Part shown: piece by piece, positions 46,453-56,629 of the stretch
Numbering within the stretch: position 1 is the stretch's first letter
How the letters are laid out: the number at the start of each line of letters is the position of its first letter
Program-made: the position numbers and the translations under genes
The notes under the pieces: generated by a model
What the model was told of the DNA's origin: nothing
The model's input: the letters and a program-made list of their open reading frames with translations, nothing else
The model's database searches: none
NCBI RefSeq assembly: GCF_003464595.1
Contig: NZ_QRZF01000024.1
Span: 1 to 64,000 of the forward strand
Origin: Bacteroides intestinalis
GTDB lineage: Bacteria > Bacteroidota > Bacteroidia > Bacteroidales > Bacteroidaceae
Reading direction: 5' to 3'
Length of the DNA stretch: 64,000 bases

Positions 46453-49400
46453 TCATTCGTCCATGGGGATTACTTCCTGCATGTAAATGGCATCCAGGCT
46501 CCACAGGGCGGCATCGTTTGTGCTGATGCTGGTACATTCGTCCAGCGGGGCGGGCACTTCGGGCGGAAGTAGGGTTGTGATGCGGAAAGGCGGTGCCGGC
46601 GTATGCTCAAGTCTTGTGAACAAATCCGTCCAAGCCTCCTTTGCCATTTCCGGGTTACGTGTATGATAGGCTGCATAGCCCATCAGACGTGAAATGCGAA
46701 AACGGCTACGGTTTAGCTCCCATGCCTTCTGTTTGTAGCGCACCGTATAGTCCAGCCAAGTATCTCTCCATTCGGACAGATCAATCATCCGGAGCATTTC
46801 ATTCATCACCTCGAAGCCGCCCATGATACTCATTAAGTGGTTGGTACTTTCCAGTTTCGGGTCGCACTCACTGCTGATGATACCGGTTGCAGGATCAAAG
46901 CCAAGCGCTTTAGGACCTGTGAAAATCCGGTTGGGTAGGGCGGCGATACTCTTCATGCCAGTGATGATTTTATCGCGATAAGCTACATTGCGGGTGCGCT
47001 CCCATTCCGTCATCCAGTTTCCGGCATATGCCAGCCAGTCGGGACCAATGCGCAGGCGGGCAGGGGCGGTGCAGGGATATTCGCTACGTGGTTGTGCCAG
47101 GCGCATAGGGTCCAGGGTATAGAGCTTCTGTTCGGCGTCTTTTACCTCGGTCATGAGGTCCCCGCAGCGTTCGTCCGTAGTGAGATAATAGTAGAAGCGA
47201 TTCCATGCAGCCTGACTGATGCGTGCTTCCTTGGCGCCACATCCCCAATGGCTGACGTTGTGACGACTCCCCAATCCGGCATTCTCCCCTATATGGTAGA
47301 CGTCTACCTCGGCCGTATGGCGGGTCATAGCTTCTGCCATGCGCCAAATGTCTGCACGCCCTGTGCGCAGGAAATTATACCAAAGCCACATGTTGGAGGC
47401 CAGTTCCGTATTGTCCCAGGCAAAGCCTCCGATGTCGTAGCGCCAGGTGTGGCGAATAGGGTCATACGCATGCATGACGTCGCCGTAGTTCCAGAAACCA
47501 TACCATTTGTTCTGTTCGATGGCCTTCTTGTAGAAGTCAACGTACGCATCCAGCCGGTCTTCTACCCGGTTGCGGAATGGAGTACTGCGATCCGGAAGGC
47601 TCCAGACGCCAAAAGCCTGCTGCGCGTGCAGGTATTCGGGAGTAGGCATTAATACACCCGGTTCCGAAAGTTGCTTGGCACGGTCGGCAAAAGCCTGTTT
47701 TCCGGTATATCCTCCCTGTGGAATCAGGGTGAGCGTGGTGGTGCGGGCAATTCCATAAGGTGTGCTCAAACCTTCCTGAACATCCTCGTAACTGGCATTT
47801 AAATCGTGTGCCACATTATCGTAGTGGCGCAAATCCATAGGCTCGGCATCGGGGCTCCATAGCCAGGCGGTAAGGGTAGCTACGGAAGTCTTCGTCTCGG
47901 AGATTTCGATGGCCGAAGGATAAGACTGCCAGAAGTCGTGCAGGCAAAGCCCCAATCCACCGCTGACGTCGCCGGCAAAAGCATATCCCTCACTGCGCGT
48001 GCCGGAGAAGGTACCTATCCAAGGATTCGTGTCATTGGCCCGTTTACGGATGGAGAAAGCATCCGCAGTGAGCTGAGACAGGCGGTAGGTGTTCCACGAT
48101 GCCCAGTTGTCCAGCAGCGAGCGATTTTTTTCATCAAAAGTTTCATAAGGTGGGATGCGTTTTCCTTCCATCTGTTGCTGTTGTAGGGAGATTTCCTTAT
48201 CCTTACCGGCATTTTTATCTGTCACATCCCGGTCGGAGTTCCTGTTTGCTGCACCGCCCAATGTCAGTACACGACGCCCTACTAATGGCTGTACAGGTTC
48301 GCTCCACACTCCGCCATCAGCACAGGAGAAGGCTATGTGGCGGTTGTAAAGTGCTTCGCGCATAGGCACGTCGAAGCGGACGCCTAAAGCACGAATGAAA
48401 TCCTGGTTCTGGTCTCCATCGAACAGGAAACTGTGCACCATCTTCATCTGCTCACTTCCACCATAGAAATAGAGACGTACTACAAAGGGCAGCCATTCAC
48501 GACCGTCCTTATTCTTATGTATGCCCTCCAGTTTTATCAGCGTACGTACAGTGCCGCAGCGCTCTACCGTCGCCGATTTCACTTCGCTCACATAGTTACT
48601 GAAAGATATCTGCGAAGTGCTTTCAAGAACGGGCGTGCTCTGTGTGCTGCATATCAGACGTGCTTTCTCGCCCACCTTTACCCCTTTATATAGTAGACTG
48701 TCTATCAGGAATTCACCTTGGCGGGGAATGTAAGCCGAAATCACTCCTGTTTCTATCAGAATGTTCCGGGGTGTCTCGGTGACGGAAACGGATGCTTGAT
48801 CGTTGGGATTTGTTGTTCTTGCCTTTTTTACCGACTTCTTTTTTGCTAGTTCAAGTGTCGCCCCCTCTGTTCCGGCGGGGATAACGCCTGCTACTCCGCT
48901 CCATTTCACCGAACCGTCCGGCCAGTAGGCCAGCACCCAGGTGTCGATCGGTATGTTTTCACCATTTACGGTGGTTAACCGTAAAGTGCTTTCAGGAAAG
49001 ATTTTACCTTTCTCAAAAGGTACGCCGAAGCTGACCGCTTTGTCCATTTCGGGAGTGCCGCCGATCCATTGCAAAGGCACAACGGAGGTTTCCTGCAGTG
49101 AGCACTCGTAGCGGAAGTTGGTAATACGGGTACGCGATAGGGTGGTGCGGAAGCCAAACCAACCTTCAGTCAGTGGTTTGGCATCCCTGAAATCCACCAG
49201 ACGCTTTCCGTCTATATAATAACTAACCCTATTATTTTCGTTCGTAATTTTAATATGATACCAGTGGTTCGCTTTCAGCAAATGCTCTGCATCGGTATAT
49301 TCTTTTAAGACCGCAGGGCGGGCCTGAGGATCGGTGATGCCTGCTTCATTGCCATCATAACGACGGAAGCGTGTGGTGGAGTTGTGATTTCCGCCATATC

Positions 49401-49812
49401 CCAGATAATAAAGCTGCAGGGAGTAGCAATTCAGGAATATTCCATTGCGCCACTTCTCGCGTTTCCATAAGTTGTCCGGATACTTCGGGTCGGAAGCCAT
49501 CCAGAAGCAGTTTAAATCACTCAGGCGGTCCTTCTCCGTTTCACTGATTACGCAGGCATCGTATTCAATGGTGACCTTACCGCTCATCTTCTCCTTTCTC
49601 CAGAGAGTCAGCCCTTTTGGGGAGACAATCTCAGCGGTATCTCCCCGGAACGTTACTTTGTAATCGGGCGATTCCGACTCCACCTTCCAGTATTTGTGAA
49701 ACTGGCGGGCATTTAAGCCGGAAACCTGATTGTCCTGTGCTTTCAATGTTAGTAAAGACAGAAAGAAAAATGAAAGGCACAAACAAGTACGGAATCTGTT
49801 TCTTTTCATCAT
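46453..49812 (-). CDS. PL26-like exo-rhamnogalacturonan lyase with N-terminal DUF6250-like domain
   Basis: A 1119-residue secreted protein (signal peptide ending TLKAQ). Residues about 40-235 are a jelly-roll domain of the DUF6250 type (KVTIEYDACVISET, HWYHIKITNENNRVSYYIDG). The rest, starting at PLQWIGGTPEMDKAVSFGVPF, resembles the PcRGLX/YetA group, family PL26, which removes disaccharide units from rhamnogalacturonan ends. Its position between PL11 genes fits. The family call is from memory of the VSFGVPF...PDGSVKWSG pattern. It is separated by two bases from the PL11 gene upstream. Confidence 0.75.
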   Translation of the reverse strand: MMKRNRFRTCLCLSFFFLSLLTLKAQDNQVSGLNARQFHKYWKVESESPDYKVTFRGDTAEIVSPKGLTLWRKEKMSGKVTIEYDACVISETEKDRLSDLNCFWMASDPKYPDNLWKREKWRNGIFLNCYSLQLYYLGYGGNHNSTTRFRRYDGNEAGITDPQARPAVLKEYTDAEHLLKANHWYHIKITNENNRVSYYIDGKRLVDFRDAKPLTEGWFGFRTTLSRTRITNFRYECSLQETSVVPLQWIGGTPEMDKAVSFGVPFEKGKIFPESTLRLTTVNGENIPIDTWVLAYWPDGSVKWSGVAGVIPAGTEGATLELAKKKSVKKARTTNPNDQASVSVTETPRNILIETGVISAYIPRQGEFLIDSLLYKGVKVGEKARLICSTQSTPVLESTSQISFSNYVSEVKSATVERCGTVRTLIKLEGIHKNKDGREWLPFVVRLYFYGGSEQMKMVHSFLFDGDQNQDFIRALGVRFDVPMREALYNRHIAFSCADGGVWSEPVQPLVGRRVLTLGGAANRNSDRDVTDKNAGKDKEISLQQQQMEGKRIPPYETFDEKNRSLLDNWASWNTYRLSQLTADAFSIRKRANDTNPWIGTFSGTRSEGYAFAGDVSGGLGLCLHDFWQSYPSAIEISETKTSVATLTAWLWSPDAEPMDLRHYDNVAHDLNASYEDVQEGLSTPYGIARTTTLTLIPQGGYTGKQAFADRAKQLSEPGVLMPTPEYLHAQQAFGVWSLPDRSTPFRNRVEDRLDAYVDFYKKAIEQNKWYGFWNYGDVMHAYDPIRHTWRYDIGGFAWDNTELASNMWLWYNFLRTGRADIWRMAEAMTRHTAEVDVYHIGENAGLGSRHNVSHWGCGAKEARISQAAWNRFYYYLTTDERCGDLMTEVKDAEQKLYTLDPMRLAQPRSEYPCTAPARLRIGPDWLAYAGNWMTEWERTRNVAYRDKIITGMKSIAALPNRIFTGPKALGFDPATGIISSECDPKLESTNHLMSIMGGFEVMNEMLRMIDLSEWRDTWLDYTVRYKQKAWELNRSRFRISRLMGYAAYHTRNPEMAKEAWTDLFTRLEHTPAPPFRITTLLPPEVPAPLDECTSISTNDAALWSLDAIYMQEVIPMDE

Positions 49813-49814
49813 GA

Positions 49815-51683
49815 TTAAAAACTTGTGTGTGGTGGTTGATTATATGCTACGTTTTGCCAAGCGATAGCCAGACGATATTGACGGTCGTTCATCAATGTTG
49901 GACGTCTGTCGGTGGCAGGTATCGTTGTTGTGTATATGCGCAGTTCTGTTTGGTCCTCTGAAGCCCAGATAACTTCTTCGCGCCAATCTCCTAGAATATC
50001 TCCGGACAGGCAGGGATTCCCTTTGGTGCCATTGTTGGAAACTACTCCCTCGGCTTTCAGCAATAGTTCAGTTTCTTCCGTTTGCCAATTCCACTTGCTG
50101 ATGGAGACATGGTCTAATAACTCTGCCAGCGGATCGGCATCCCAATAGATTGTGAAATTGCAGGAATTCGGTTTCTTATCACTGATGAATTCTCCGGTAT
50201 CTCCTCTTCGTAAGCCACCGATGTTGCACCAACATTCTGCTCCTTCATAGCGTGGATCGATGTCGGCTGCTACTCCGCGTCCGGCGTCTTTGCCTAACCC
50301 ATCTTGCCAGATGATTTCTCCGGTGGCTCCGTCAAACATGGCTACGGCAGGAGTTCGCTTGACAATCTCATTATCCCCTTCGTTCTCATGTACGCCGAAT
50401 ACTTGCATACCAGGGCGCGAAAGGATTAAACGTCCGGCATGCAGGGCGTCTCCATGGCGTAGTCCCGTTGTGAAGAGACCTTTTCCATCATGGTCTACTG
50501 TCATAGCTCCCACGCAGATCTCATCATAACTGTCTCCGTCAAAATCGGCTATTGTTACGCTATGATTTCCCATACCGGAATATCCCTCCAAACCGGGGGC
50601 GGCACTATCGAAAGTCCAGATGCTTTTCAAGGTTGAGTTAGTAAATGTCCATGCACAGACTACAGTACGTCCATACCATCCTCTGACCATTACAGGTGAA
50701 GGAGTCTTACCATCCAGAAAGGCGACTCCCGCAGTGAAGCGGTCGGAGCGTCCGCCGGTATTATCGTTGCCACAGTTACCGCCGATGCCTCCCCATCCGT
50801 CTATGGGATAGCGGGTAGGAATGTATTCTTTAGTATCTAATTCTTTTCCGGTTTTACCTTCAAACACAGTCAGGTATTCCGGGCCATTGACTATCTTTCC
50901 ATAAGTCGGACTCTCTTTATCCCATGTCCTCCAGTCTACTTGATTATCACCGATAGCGTGTCCTGTTCCATCTACGGTTCCGTCTCCTGTCTTGCAGCAG
51001 ATTTCAGCACACCCGTCTCCATCGAAGTCAAAGACAAGGAAGTTGGTGGTGGCTGCTCCTGAACGGATATTCGGTCCCAAATCAATGCGCCAAAGCAATG
51101 TTCCATCCATTTTATACGCATCCAGGTAAGTATTTCCTGTAAAGCCACGTTGCGGAGGACGCTTAGAATTGGAAGGTGACCATTTCAGTATGATTTCATA
51201 TTCACTGTCACCATCCAGATCTCCTATACTGCAATCATTGGCTGTATAAGAGAAATGTTCGCCTGCAATTTCTCCATCTTCCGGTTTCCGGATTGGAATA
51301 CTTAAATAGGGGTGTAGTTCCTCTTCTGCCGAATGTGTCCAGGTGGCTACTTCTTTATTATCAGCTTTCAGTATCCAGTGATTAGTAGCTTTAAAGTCAG
51401 TATCCTCATCCAGAAAATCAGCGGTCTTACTAATTGGTTCCTTATTCAGTTTTATGGCTGTTCCGCCATTGGTGCTTCGATAGATGTCGAACTGCAAACC
51501 GGGTGCATCATCCAGCGTCATGCGCCAGCTGAAGTACATTCCTTTGTCTGTAGGGATTCCGACCAGACCTCTTGATAGCTTTTCTCCTGTGTAAGGTTGA
51601 GAAAAAGCATATATACTCCCGCAAAGCAGGAGTATATACATAATAACCCAGTGTTTTATATAACAATTCAACCTTATTGCCAT
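49815..51683 (-). CDS. PL11 rhamnogalacturonan lyase
   Basis: A 622-residue secreted lyase that cleaves the RG-I backbone by beta-elimination. The signal helix is VIMYILLLCGSIYAFS. The N-terminal fibronectin-like part begins KLSRGLVGIPTDKGMYFSWR, and the propeller has SIGDLDGDSEYE, FDFDGDGCAE and IADFDGDSYDE calcium loops and ends AWQNVAYNQPP. The start codon overlaps the GH2 stop (ATGGCAATAA), so it is translationally coupled to GH2. It is the second of three PL11-type modules in this locus. Confidence 0.92.
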   Translation of the reverse strand: MAIRLNCYIKHWVIMYILLLCGSIYAFSQPYTGEKLSRGLVGIPTDKGMYFSWRMTLDDAPGLQFDIYRSTNGGTAIKLNKEPISKTADFLDEDTDFKATNHWILKADNKEVATWTHSAEEELHPYLSIPIRKPEDGEIAGEHFSYTANDCSIGDLDGDSEYEIILKWSPSNSKRPPQRGFTGNTYLDAYKMDGTLLWRIDLGPNIRSGAATTNFLVFDFDGDGCAEICCKTGDGTVDGTGHAIGDNQVDWRTWDKESPTYGKIVNGPEYLTVFEGKTGKELDTKEYIPTRYPIDGWGGIGGNCGNDNTGGRSDRFTAGVAFLDGKTPSPVMVRGWYGRTVVCAWTFTNSTLKSIWTFDSAAPGLEGYSGMGNHSVTIADFDGDSYDEICVGAMTVDHDGKGLFTTGLRHGDALHAGRLILSRPGMQVFGVHENEGDNEIVKRTPAVAMFDGATGEIIWQDGLGKDAGRGVAADIDPRYEGAECWCNIGGLRRGDTGEFISDKKPNSCNFTIYWDADPLAELLDHVSISKWNWQTEETELLLKAEGVVSNNGTKGNPCLSGDILGDWREEVIWASEDQTELRIYTTTIPATDRRPTLMNDRQYRLAIAWQNVAYNQPPHTSF

Positions 51684-54679
51684 AAGTTTTCTTTAAACTC
51701 TATTTCCACAATGCGTAATTCGTGCCTGGTCTTGTCTCCATCTTTAGCTTTATATAGATCCAATTCATTGGCGACGGGAGCAGCTACCTCAACTATCTGT
51801 CCGAAGGCATCCCCTTCTTTGCTGGCCCCTTTCAGACGAATGGTGATCTCGTTGGTCAATACAGGTTTTACTTTCAAATGAACATATCCCAGACTTTTAT
51901 CTGTTTCTCCGCTCCAGATCAGTTCGTCACCTGCATAGATTTCCAGCGGATAACTGCGCAAACGCCATCCGGTCAGCTTCAGGCAAACTTCATCCACTCG
52001 TGCGGCACGTTCCAATTGGTAAGTGATCCAGGCTGTGTTTGCTCTTCCGTCATTTCTCCACTCGCTCAATTCGTTATCATCGAAACTATTGATAGCGTTT
52101 TCATTATTTGCGCCGGCGACAGCGGATAAGATGCCAACATCTACTTTCGTATCTTTATAAGAAGGTGTTAATGGAGTTTCCCCACGGGTTAATCTGCCTT
52201 CCAGTTCATTGCCGGGGATATAGCTGCTTAATCCATCTTTTACTTCTATTGGTGATGATGAGAAGCTGATCTCAGCAGATTTCAAACCTTCAGCTTTTGC
52301 AGTTACGCGAACTGTACCAGCAGTTGTCAGAGAGCGGATGAGTGCGCGGTTGATACCACATTCTACCGGCAGATCTTTTGAAAGAATAAAATTGTCTTTT
52401 CCTTGTGCGATACCACCACGCCATTCGGCAGGTCCTTCCACATCGAAATGTATCAGGTCATTGGCTAACGGACAACGTCTGCCATCTTTATCCATTACTT
52501 CTACCTGGAGCAATACCATATCTGCACCGTCTGCTTTCCATCCATTAGGACTTTGAATCAGGCTCAGCTTTATTTGCTCCGGTTCACCGGCTGTCTGTAA
52601 GTGGGTACGGCAGCATTCTGTTCCGTTTTCATCATAGCCCACTGCTTCCAATTTACCGGTTGCAAATGCTACATTTTCAAAAGTATATAAGAAATGGTGG
52701 TCTCTATTACCATATCCTAAGGATGTTCCATTCAGGAACAATTCCACTTTCTCTGCACTGGAAACTACATAAACCGGTTTCACTGTACCTTCTTTATAAT
52801 TCCAATGGCCAATGATATGGATGCGTGGATTTTCTATATCTACCCAACCGTCCCACATCACCTGATGTGCAAAGAAAGGATCTTTGGGAATGCGCATGGC
52901 ATCAGTTACCCCGCTACGACGATAATTCTCTACCCCGCGGAAATGAGTATTAGTATCAGAGAAGATGATTTTTACTCCACCTGAACTAACACGATCTCCG
53001 GTTCCCGGGCGTTCACGCCAATAGTCGAACCAGCGGATTATATTTTCTATCGTAAATGAATCTTGATTATGATTGTAAGCACGTGCATCTACTTTCTTCT
53101 GGATTTTATTGGTTGCGGCGGATTTGAAAGAATTGTTCCCTTCTCCATTCTTATGATAGGGGTAAGAGTATTCGTCCCAATACTTGCGCAATCCTTCATC
53201 GCGACAATATTCCATGGCCCACATCGGGTGATGTTTACTCTTATTGATATAAAGCATTTCTCCGCCATATTCGGCTTCGCGGATATCAAGCATTTCACGT
53301 GAACCAATGGCACGACCGCCATGAGGGTCATATTTATCGCGTATCGCTTTCATCTCTATCATGTGTTCCCGACTGATAGACTCATTCCCACATTCGTAAA
53401 ACAGGATACTCGGGTTATTACGGTTGTAAATGATGGCATCACGCATCAGTTCAGTCCGTTGTCCCCACTGGCGTCCTTCACGGTCTTTTTCTGCATCACC
53501 GGCTTGCATTGCCTGGATCAGCCCCACGCGGTCACACGATTCAATGTCTTGTTTCCATGGAGTGATATGCATCCAGCGAACCAAGTTGGCATTATCTTCC
53601 ACCATCAATCCATTGCTATAGTCACTCAGCCATGCCGGAACGCTCATTCCTACTCCCGGCCATTCATTGCTGGTACGTTGGGCAAATCCCTTCATCTGGA
53701 TTACGCGATCATTCAGCCATATCATACCTTTCCCAAAGCGAGTTTTGCGGAAACCTGTCCGGGTGGCTACTTCATCTATCTTTTTACCGTCTGCCCATAA
53801 ACTTGTTTTTACGGTATACAGATAGCCATATCCCCAACTCCAGAAATGTAAACCGTCCACTTCTGCAGCTGCTTTTAAAGTAACTGTTTCTCCGGGTTTT
53901 ATTAAAGTCTGAGCACCGTCGAATACTTTGATTGTTTTACCGTCACGGTCTATCAACTCAACTTTATAGGCCACTTGTTTGGCACGCTTGTACTCGTTCT
54001 TTATCTCGGATTCCGCATGAATCACCGCTTTGCGGGATTTTACACGAATATCTTCCGCATAGATATAGACACCCGTGGTTTGCAGATTGCTGTATAAAGG
54101 CAGAGTCTGATATAATTTATCTGTAACATGTAGCCATACATTCTTAGGAATACCACCATAATTGGCGTTGAAGTTACGGTCGCTCCACTGATATTTGGTG
54201 TTGGTAGCGCGTTCCTTGTAATTCCAGTCATTATCAATGCGGAGGGCTATTACATTTTCCTGTCCGTATTTTATATAAGGAGTCAAGTCGAAACCAACAG
54301 CCATCGCACCATTCTCGTGCAGGCCCAGATATTGACCGTTAATGTAGAAATCAGCTCCTTGGCGGACACCTTCGAATTCTATAAATACCTTTTTATCTTT
54401 ACTGCCAGCGGGTAAACGGAAGTGTTTACGATACCACATCACTGTATCCGTTAGCTGGTCGATGCTTAAGCGAAAAGCTTCATCTTCATTGAAAGCGCGG
54501 GGTAAAGTGACTTTTTTCCAATCTGTATCCTGAAAGTGTACTTGTTGGGCTTCAGGAGTATCACCAACGGAAAGTAACCAGTCGGAATTGAAATTATATT
54601 TATTGCGAGCATCTGATGCTCCTACATACTGGCTTATGGATATAAAAGCCAAAAGGAATAAAAGGATTCTACGTTTCAT
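51674..54679 (-). CDS. GH2 family glycoside hydrolase (beta-galactosidase-like)
   Basis: A 1001-residue secreted enzyme (signal about 1-20). The sugar-binding domain (VFIEFEGVRQGADFYINGQ), an Ig-like domain and a TIM barrel with acid/base Glu433 (FYECGNES) and nucleophile Glu490 (MWAMEYCRDEG) are visible. Further beta-sandwiches include a discoidin-like C-terminal domain (WITYQLERAARVDEVCLKL). In an RG-I locus a beta-galactosidase trimming galactan or arabinogalactan side chains is likely, but GH2 also includes beta-glucuronidases. It overlaps the next PL11 gene by ten bases and has a -7 box at 54704. Confidence 0.88.
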   Translation of the reverse strand: MKRRILLFLLAFISISQYVGASDARNKYNFNSDWLLSVGDTPEAQQVHFQDTDWKKVTLPRAFNEDEAFRLSIDQLTDTVMWYRKHFRLPAGSKDKKVFIEFEGVRQGADFYINGQYLGLHENGAMAVGFDLTPYIKYGQENVIALRIDNDWNYKERATNTKYQWSDRNFNANYGGIPKNVWLHVTDKLYQTLPLYSNLQTTGVYIYAEDIRVKSRKAVIHAESEIKNEYKRAKQVAYKVELIDRDGKTIKVFDGAQTLIKPGETVTLKAAAEVDGLHFWSWGYGYLYTVKTSLWADGKKIDEVATRTGFRKTRFGKGMIWLNDRVIQMKGFAQRTSNEWPGVGMSVPAWLSDYSNGLMVEDNANLVRWMHITPWKQDIESCDRVGLIQAMQAGDAEKDREGRQWGQRTELMRDAIIYNRNNPSILFYECGNESISREHMIEMKAIRDKYDPHGGRAIGSREMLDIREAEYGGEMLYINKSKHHPMWAMEYCRDEGLRKYWDEYSYPYHKNGEGNNSFKSAATNKIQKKVDARAYNHNQDSFTIENIIRWFDYWRERPGTGDRVSSGGVKIIFSDTNTHFRGVENYRRSGVTDAMRIPKDPFFAHQVMWDGWVDIENPRIHIIGHWNYKEGTVKPVYVVSSAEKVELFLNGTSLGYGNRDHHFLYTFENVAFATGKLEAVGYDENGTECCRTHLQTAGEPEQIKLSLIQSPNGWKADGADMVLLQVEVMDKDGRRCPLANDLIHFDVEGPAEWRGGIAQGKDNFILSKDLPVECGINRALIRSLTTAGTVRVTAKAEGLKSAEISFSSSPIEVKDGLSSYIPGNELEGRLTRGETPLTPSYKDTKVDVGILSAVAGANNENAINSFDDNELSEWRNDGRANTAWITYQLERAARVDEVCLKLTGWRLRSYPLEIYAGDELIWSGETDKSLGYVHLKVKPVLTNEITIRLKGASKEGDAFGQIVEVAAPVANELDLYKAKDGDKTRHELRIVEIEFKENLWQ

Positions 54680-54703
54680 GGTTTATTAATTTATTTTGGG
54701 GAG

Positions 54704-54711
54704 CAAAACTA
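54704..54711 (-). promoter_or_regulatory. -7 box of the GH2-PL11-PL26 genes
   Basis: The minus strand reads TAGTTTTG, matching TAnnTTTG, 25 bases before the GH2 start in the 100-base gap after the upstream PL11 gene. Confidence 0.45.
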
Positions 54712-54779
54712 GCGTAAAGTTCCCTTCATTCTATAGACAAAAATTCATTTGCATAGATTATCATTCAAAATCATCTTAT

Positions 54780-56618
54780 TTACTCTCCTAAATAGTAGGA
54801 AGGTACAGGTGCCTGTGGATAACCCATAGAACGATGTGCTACATAATTCCGGTATATTGCATCCTGCATTAAAGTTACACGACGGTCTTTGGCAGGGATA
54901 TTCGTTGTGTAAATACGAATTTCGCCCGGTAAGGCTGTGATGATCTCTTCACGCCAATCACCATATAAATCGGCAATCATCAGGATATCCCCTTCAATAC
55001 CTTCTGTCAGAGATTCCCCTTTCCATTTTATGATGCTTAAAGATTTTCCGTTAGAAAAAGAGTTTGCTCCCCATCGGTTATCGTCTCCTTTAAATGTTTC
55101 ACGCAATAAATCTCCGTCCCACCATGCCCAGTTTCGGCAGGAAGGTACATCTTCGTTCTTACCTAAATATTGACCATCTGCAGAAAGCAGGTATTTGTCC
55201 GTACTTCCTCCTTTACGGTCTTCGCTTGCGAAACATTCCAGCCCTTTATGAGTAGGATCGAAGTCGGCAACCATGCCGTCACCCACATGGAACGTTTTGT
55301 GACCGATGTTCCAAACGGGTTGTCCGGTTTTTGCGTCTACCACACAAACTCCACGGCCGTTGTCATGCCAAGGTTCCAAACATAGAAATACTTCCATTCC
55401 CGGACGATTCGGGTCGATATCTGTCAGATAAATCTTATCCGGGTGTCCTAATCCAGTAGACCACAATAGTGTACCATTGTTATCAAGCATGCATGAGCCT
55501 AAGAGTATTTCATCTTTTCCATCCTGATCCACATCTCCGCATATCATGTTATGTGATCCCATACTTCTTACTACAGGGTTTTCTTCATCACTATCCCATC
55601 TCCAGGCGCGTTCCAGTTTGTTGCTGTTTAATTGCCAGGCATCTACAACCATCAATTTATAGGTTCCGCGACAAGCTAATATATAAGGTGTCTTCCCATC
55701 CAGATATGCCATACCTATCTGATTACGATTCTGGCGGACAAGATTTCCATATCTGTCATTGCGCTCAGGCCAATTCACGCGGGCTATTTCTTCTCCAGTC
55801 ATGCCATTCAATACGCTCAAGTATTCTTCACCTGAATCTACACGTCCTTTTTCATTGCGTTTTGAATTTTCAGGAGCAGTCTTTAATGCTATTTCAGCTT
55901 TGCCGTCTCCATTGAAGTCGTAAGCGATAAAAGGAGAATACCATACGCCCGGTTCTATACCTTGTCCCAGGTCTTTAGACCACAAAAAAGTACCGTCATT
56001 CAGATAAGCCTCAATTTGATAAGTCTCTCCACCCAAAGTGCCTGGCATTCCCGGGTCTACATTTTTATCCGGCGTGCGGATGATGTAATCATAAATCCCG
56101 TCTCCATTTAAATCGGCAACAGCTATCTTGCCGGCTTTTATATTTCTATTAAGTTTGATTGATTGATAATTCTTCAATGATGGGAGTTCCACTTCTATTT
56201 TAGCAGATGTGTCGATCACTTTCTTCTTTTTATCCAATGCGCAGATCCAATAAGATGCTTTCCCGTTTGCAGGAGATTGATCTATGAAATCACAAGTCGA
56301 TTTTACCAGAGATTTGGTTAAGCGTTCCGTCTTGCCATTTGCAGTACGATATAAATGGAAGGACACATCTGCATCATCTTGTTCCAGCAATCTCCAGCTA
56401 AGATATATGCCTTTTCCATCCATGGCAGGGGCTGCTGTCAGTCCTCTGTTCAAGTGCTCTTTTATTCGTTCGGTTGCAAAACCATTCACTTCAGGCTTCG
56501 GTTCATGTCGTGGTTCCAGAATCTCATAGTAGTAAGTACGTTCACGTAAATCTTGGGCTCGTAAACTACCGGCTGTACCGATTAGTAAAGTACAGAGGAG
56601 TAAATATCTGTTTTTCAT
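54780..56618 (-). CDS. PL11-type rhamnogalacturonan lyase, divergent copy
   Basis: A 612-residue secreted protein (signal ending GSLRAQ). It keeps the PL11 plan: HLNRGLTAAPAMDGKGIYLSWR, then calcium-loop repeats VADLNGDGIYDY, YDFNGDGKAE and CGDVDQDGKDE, and a C-terminus with YRNYVAHRSMGYPQAP in place of QNVAYNQP. These loops use Asn at positions where the other two copies have Asp, so it may have a different product profile (endo or exo). It lies 11 bases after the PL22-like gene on the same strand. Confidence 0.85.
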   Translation of the reverse strand: MKNRYLLLCTLLIGTAGSLRAQDLRERTYYYEILEPRHEPKPEVNGFATERIKEHLNRGLTAAPAMDGKGIYLSWRLLEQDDADVSFHLYRTANGKTERLTKSLVKSTCDFIDQSPANGKASYWICALDKKKKVIDTSAKIEVELPSLKNYQSIKLNRNIKAGKIAVADLNGDGIYDYIIRTPDKNVDPGMPGTLGGETYQIEAYLNDGTFLWSKDLGQGIEPGVWYSPFIAYDFNGDGKAEIALKTAPENSKRNEKGRVDSGEEYLSVLNGMTGEEIARVNWPERNDRYGNLVRQNRNQIGMAYLDGKTPYILACRGTYKLMVVDAWQLNSNKLERAWRWDSDEENPVVRSMGSHNMICGDVDQDGKDEILLGSCMLDNNGTLLWSTGLGHPDKIYLTDIDPNRPGMEVFLCLEPWHDNGRGVCVVDAKTGQPVWNIGHKTFHVGDGMVADFDPTHKGLECFASEDRKGGSTDKYLLSADGQYLGKNEDVPSCRNWAWWDGDLLRETFKGDDNRWGANSFSNGKSLSIIKWKGESLTEGIEGDILMIADLYGDWREEIITALPGEIRIYTTNIPAKDRRVTLMQDAIYRNYVAHRSMGYPQAPVPSYYLGE

Positions 56619-56629
56619 TGCTTTCTTTT

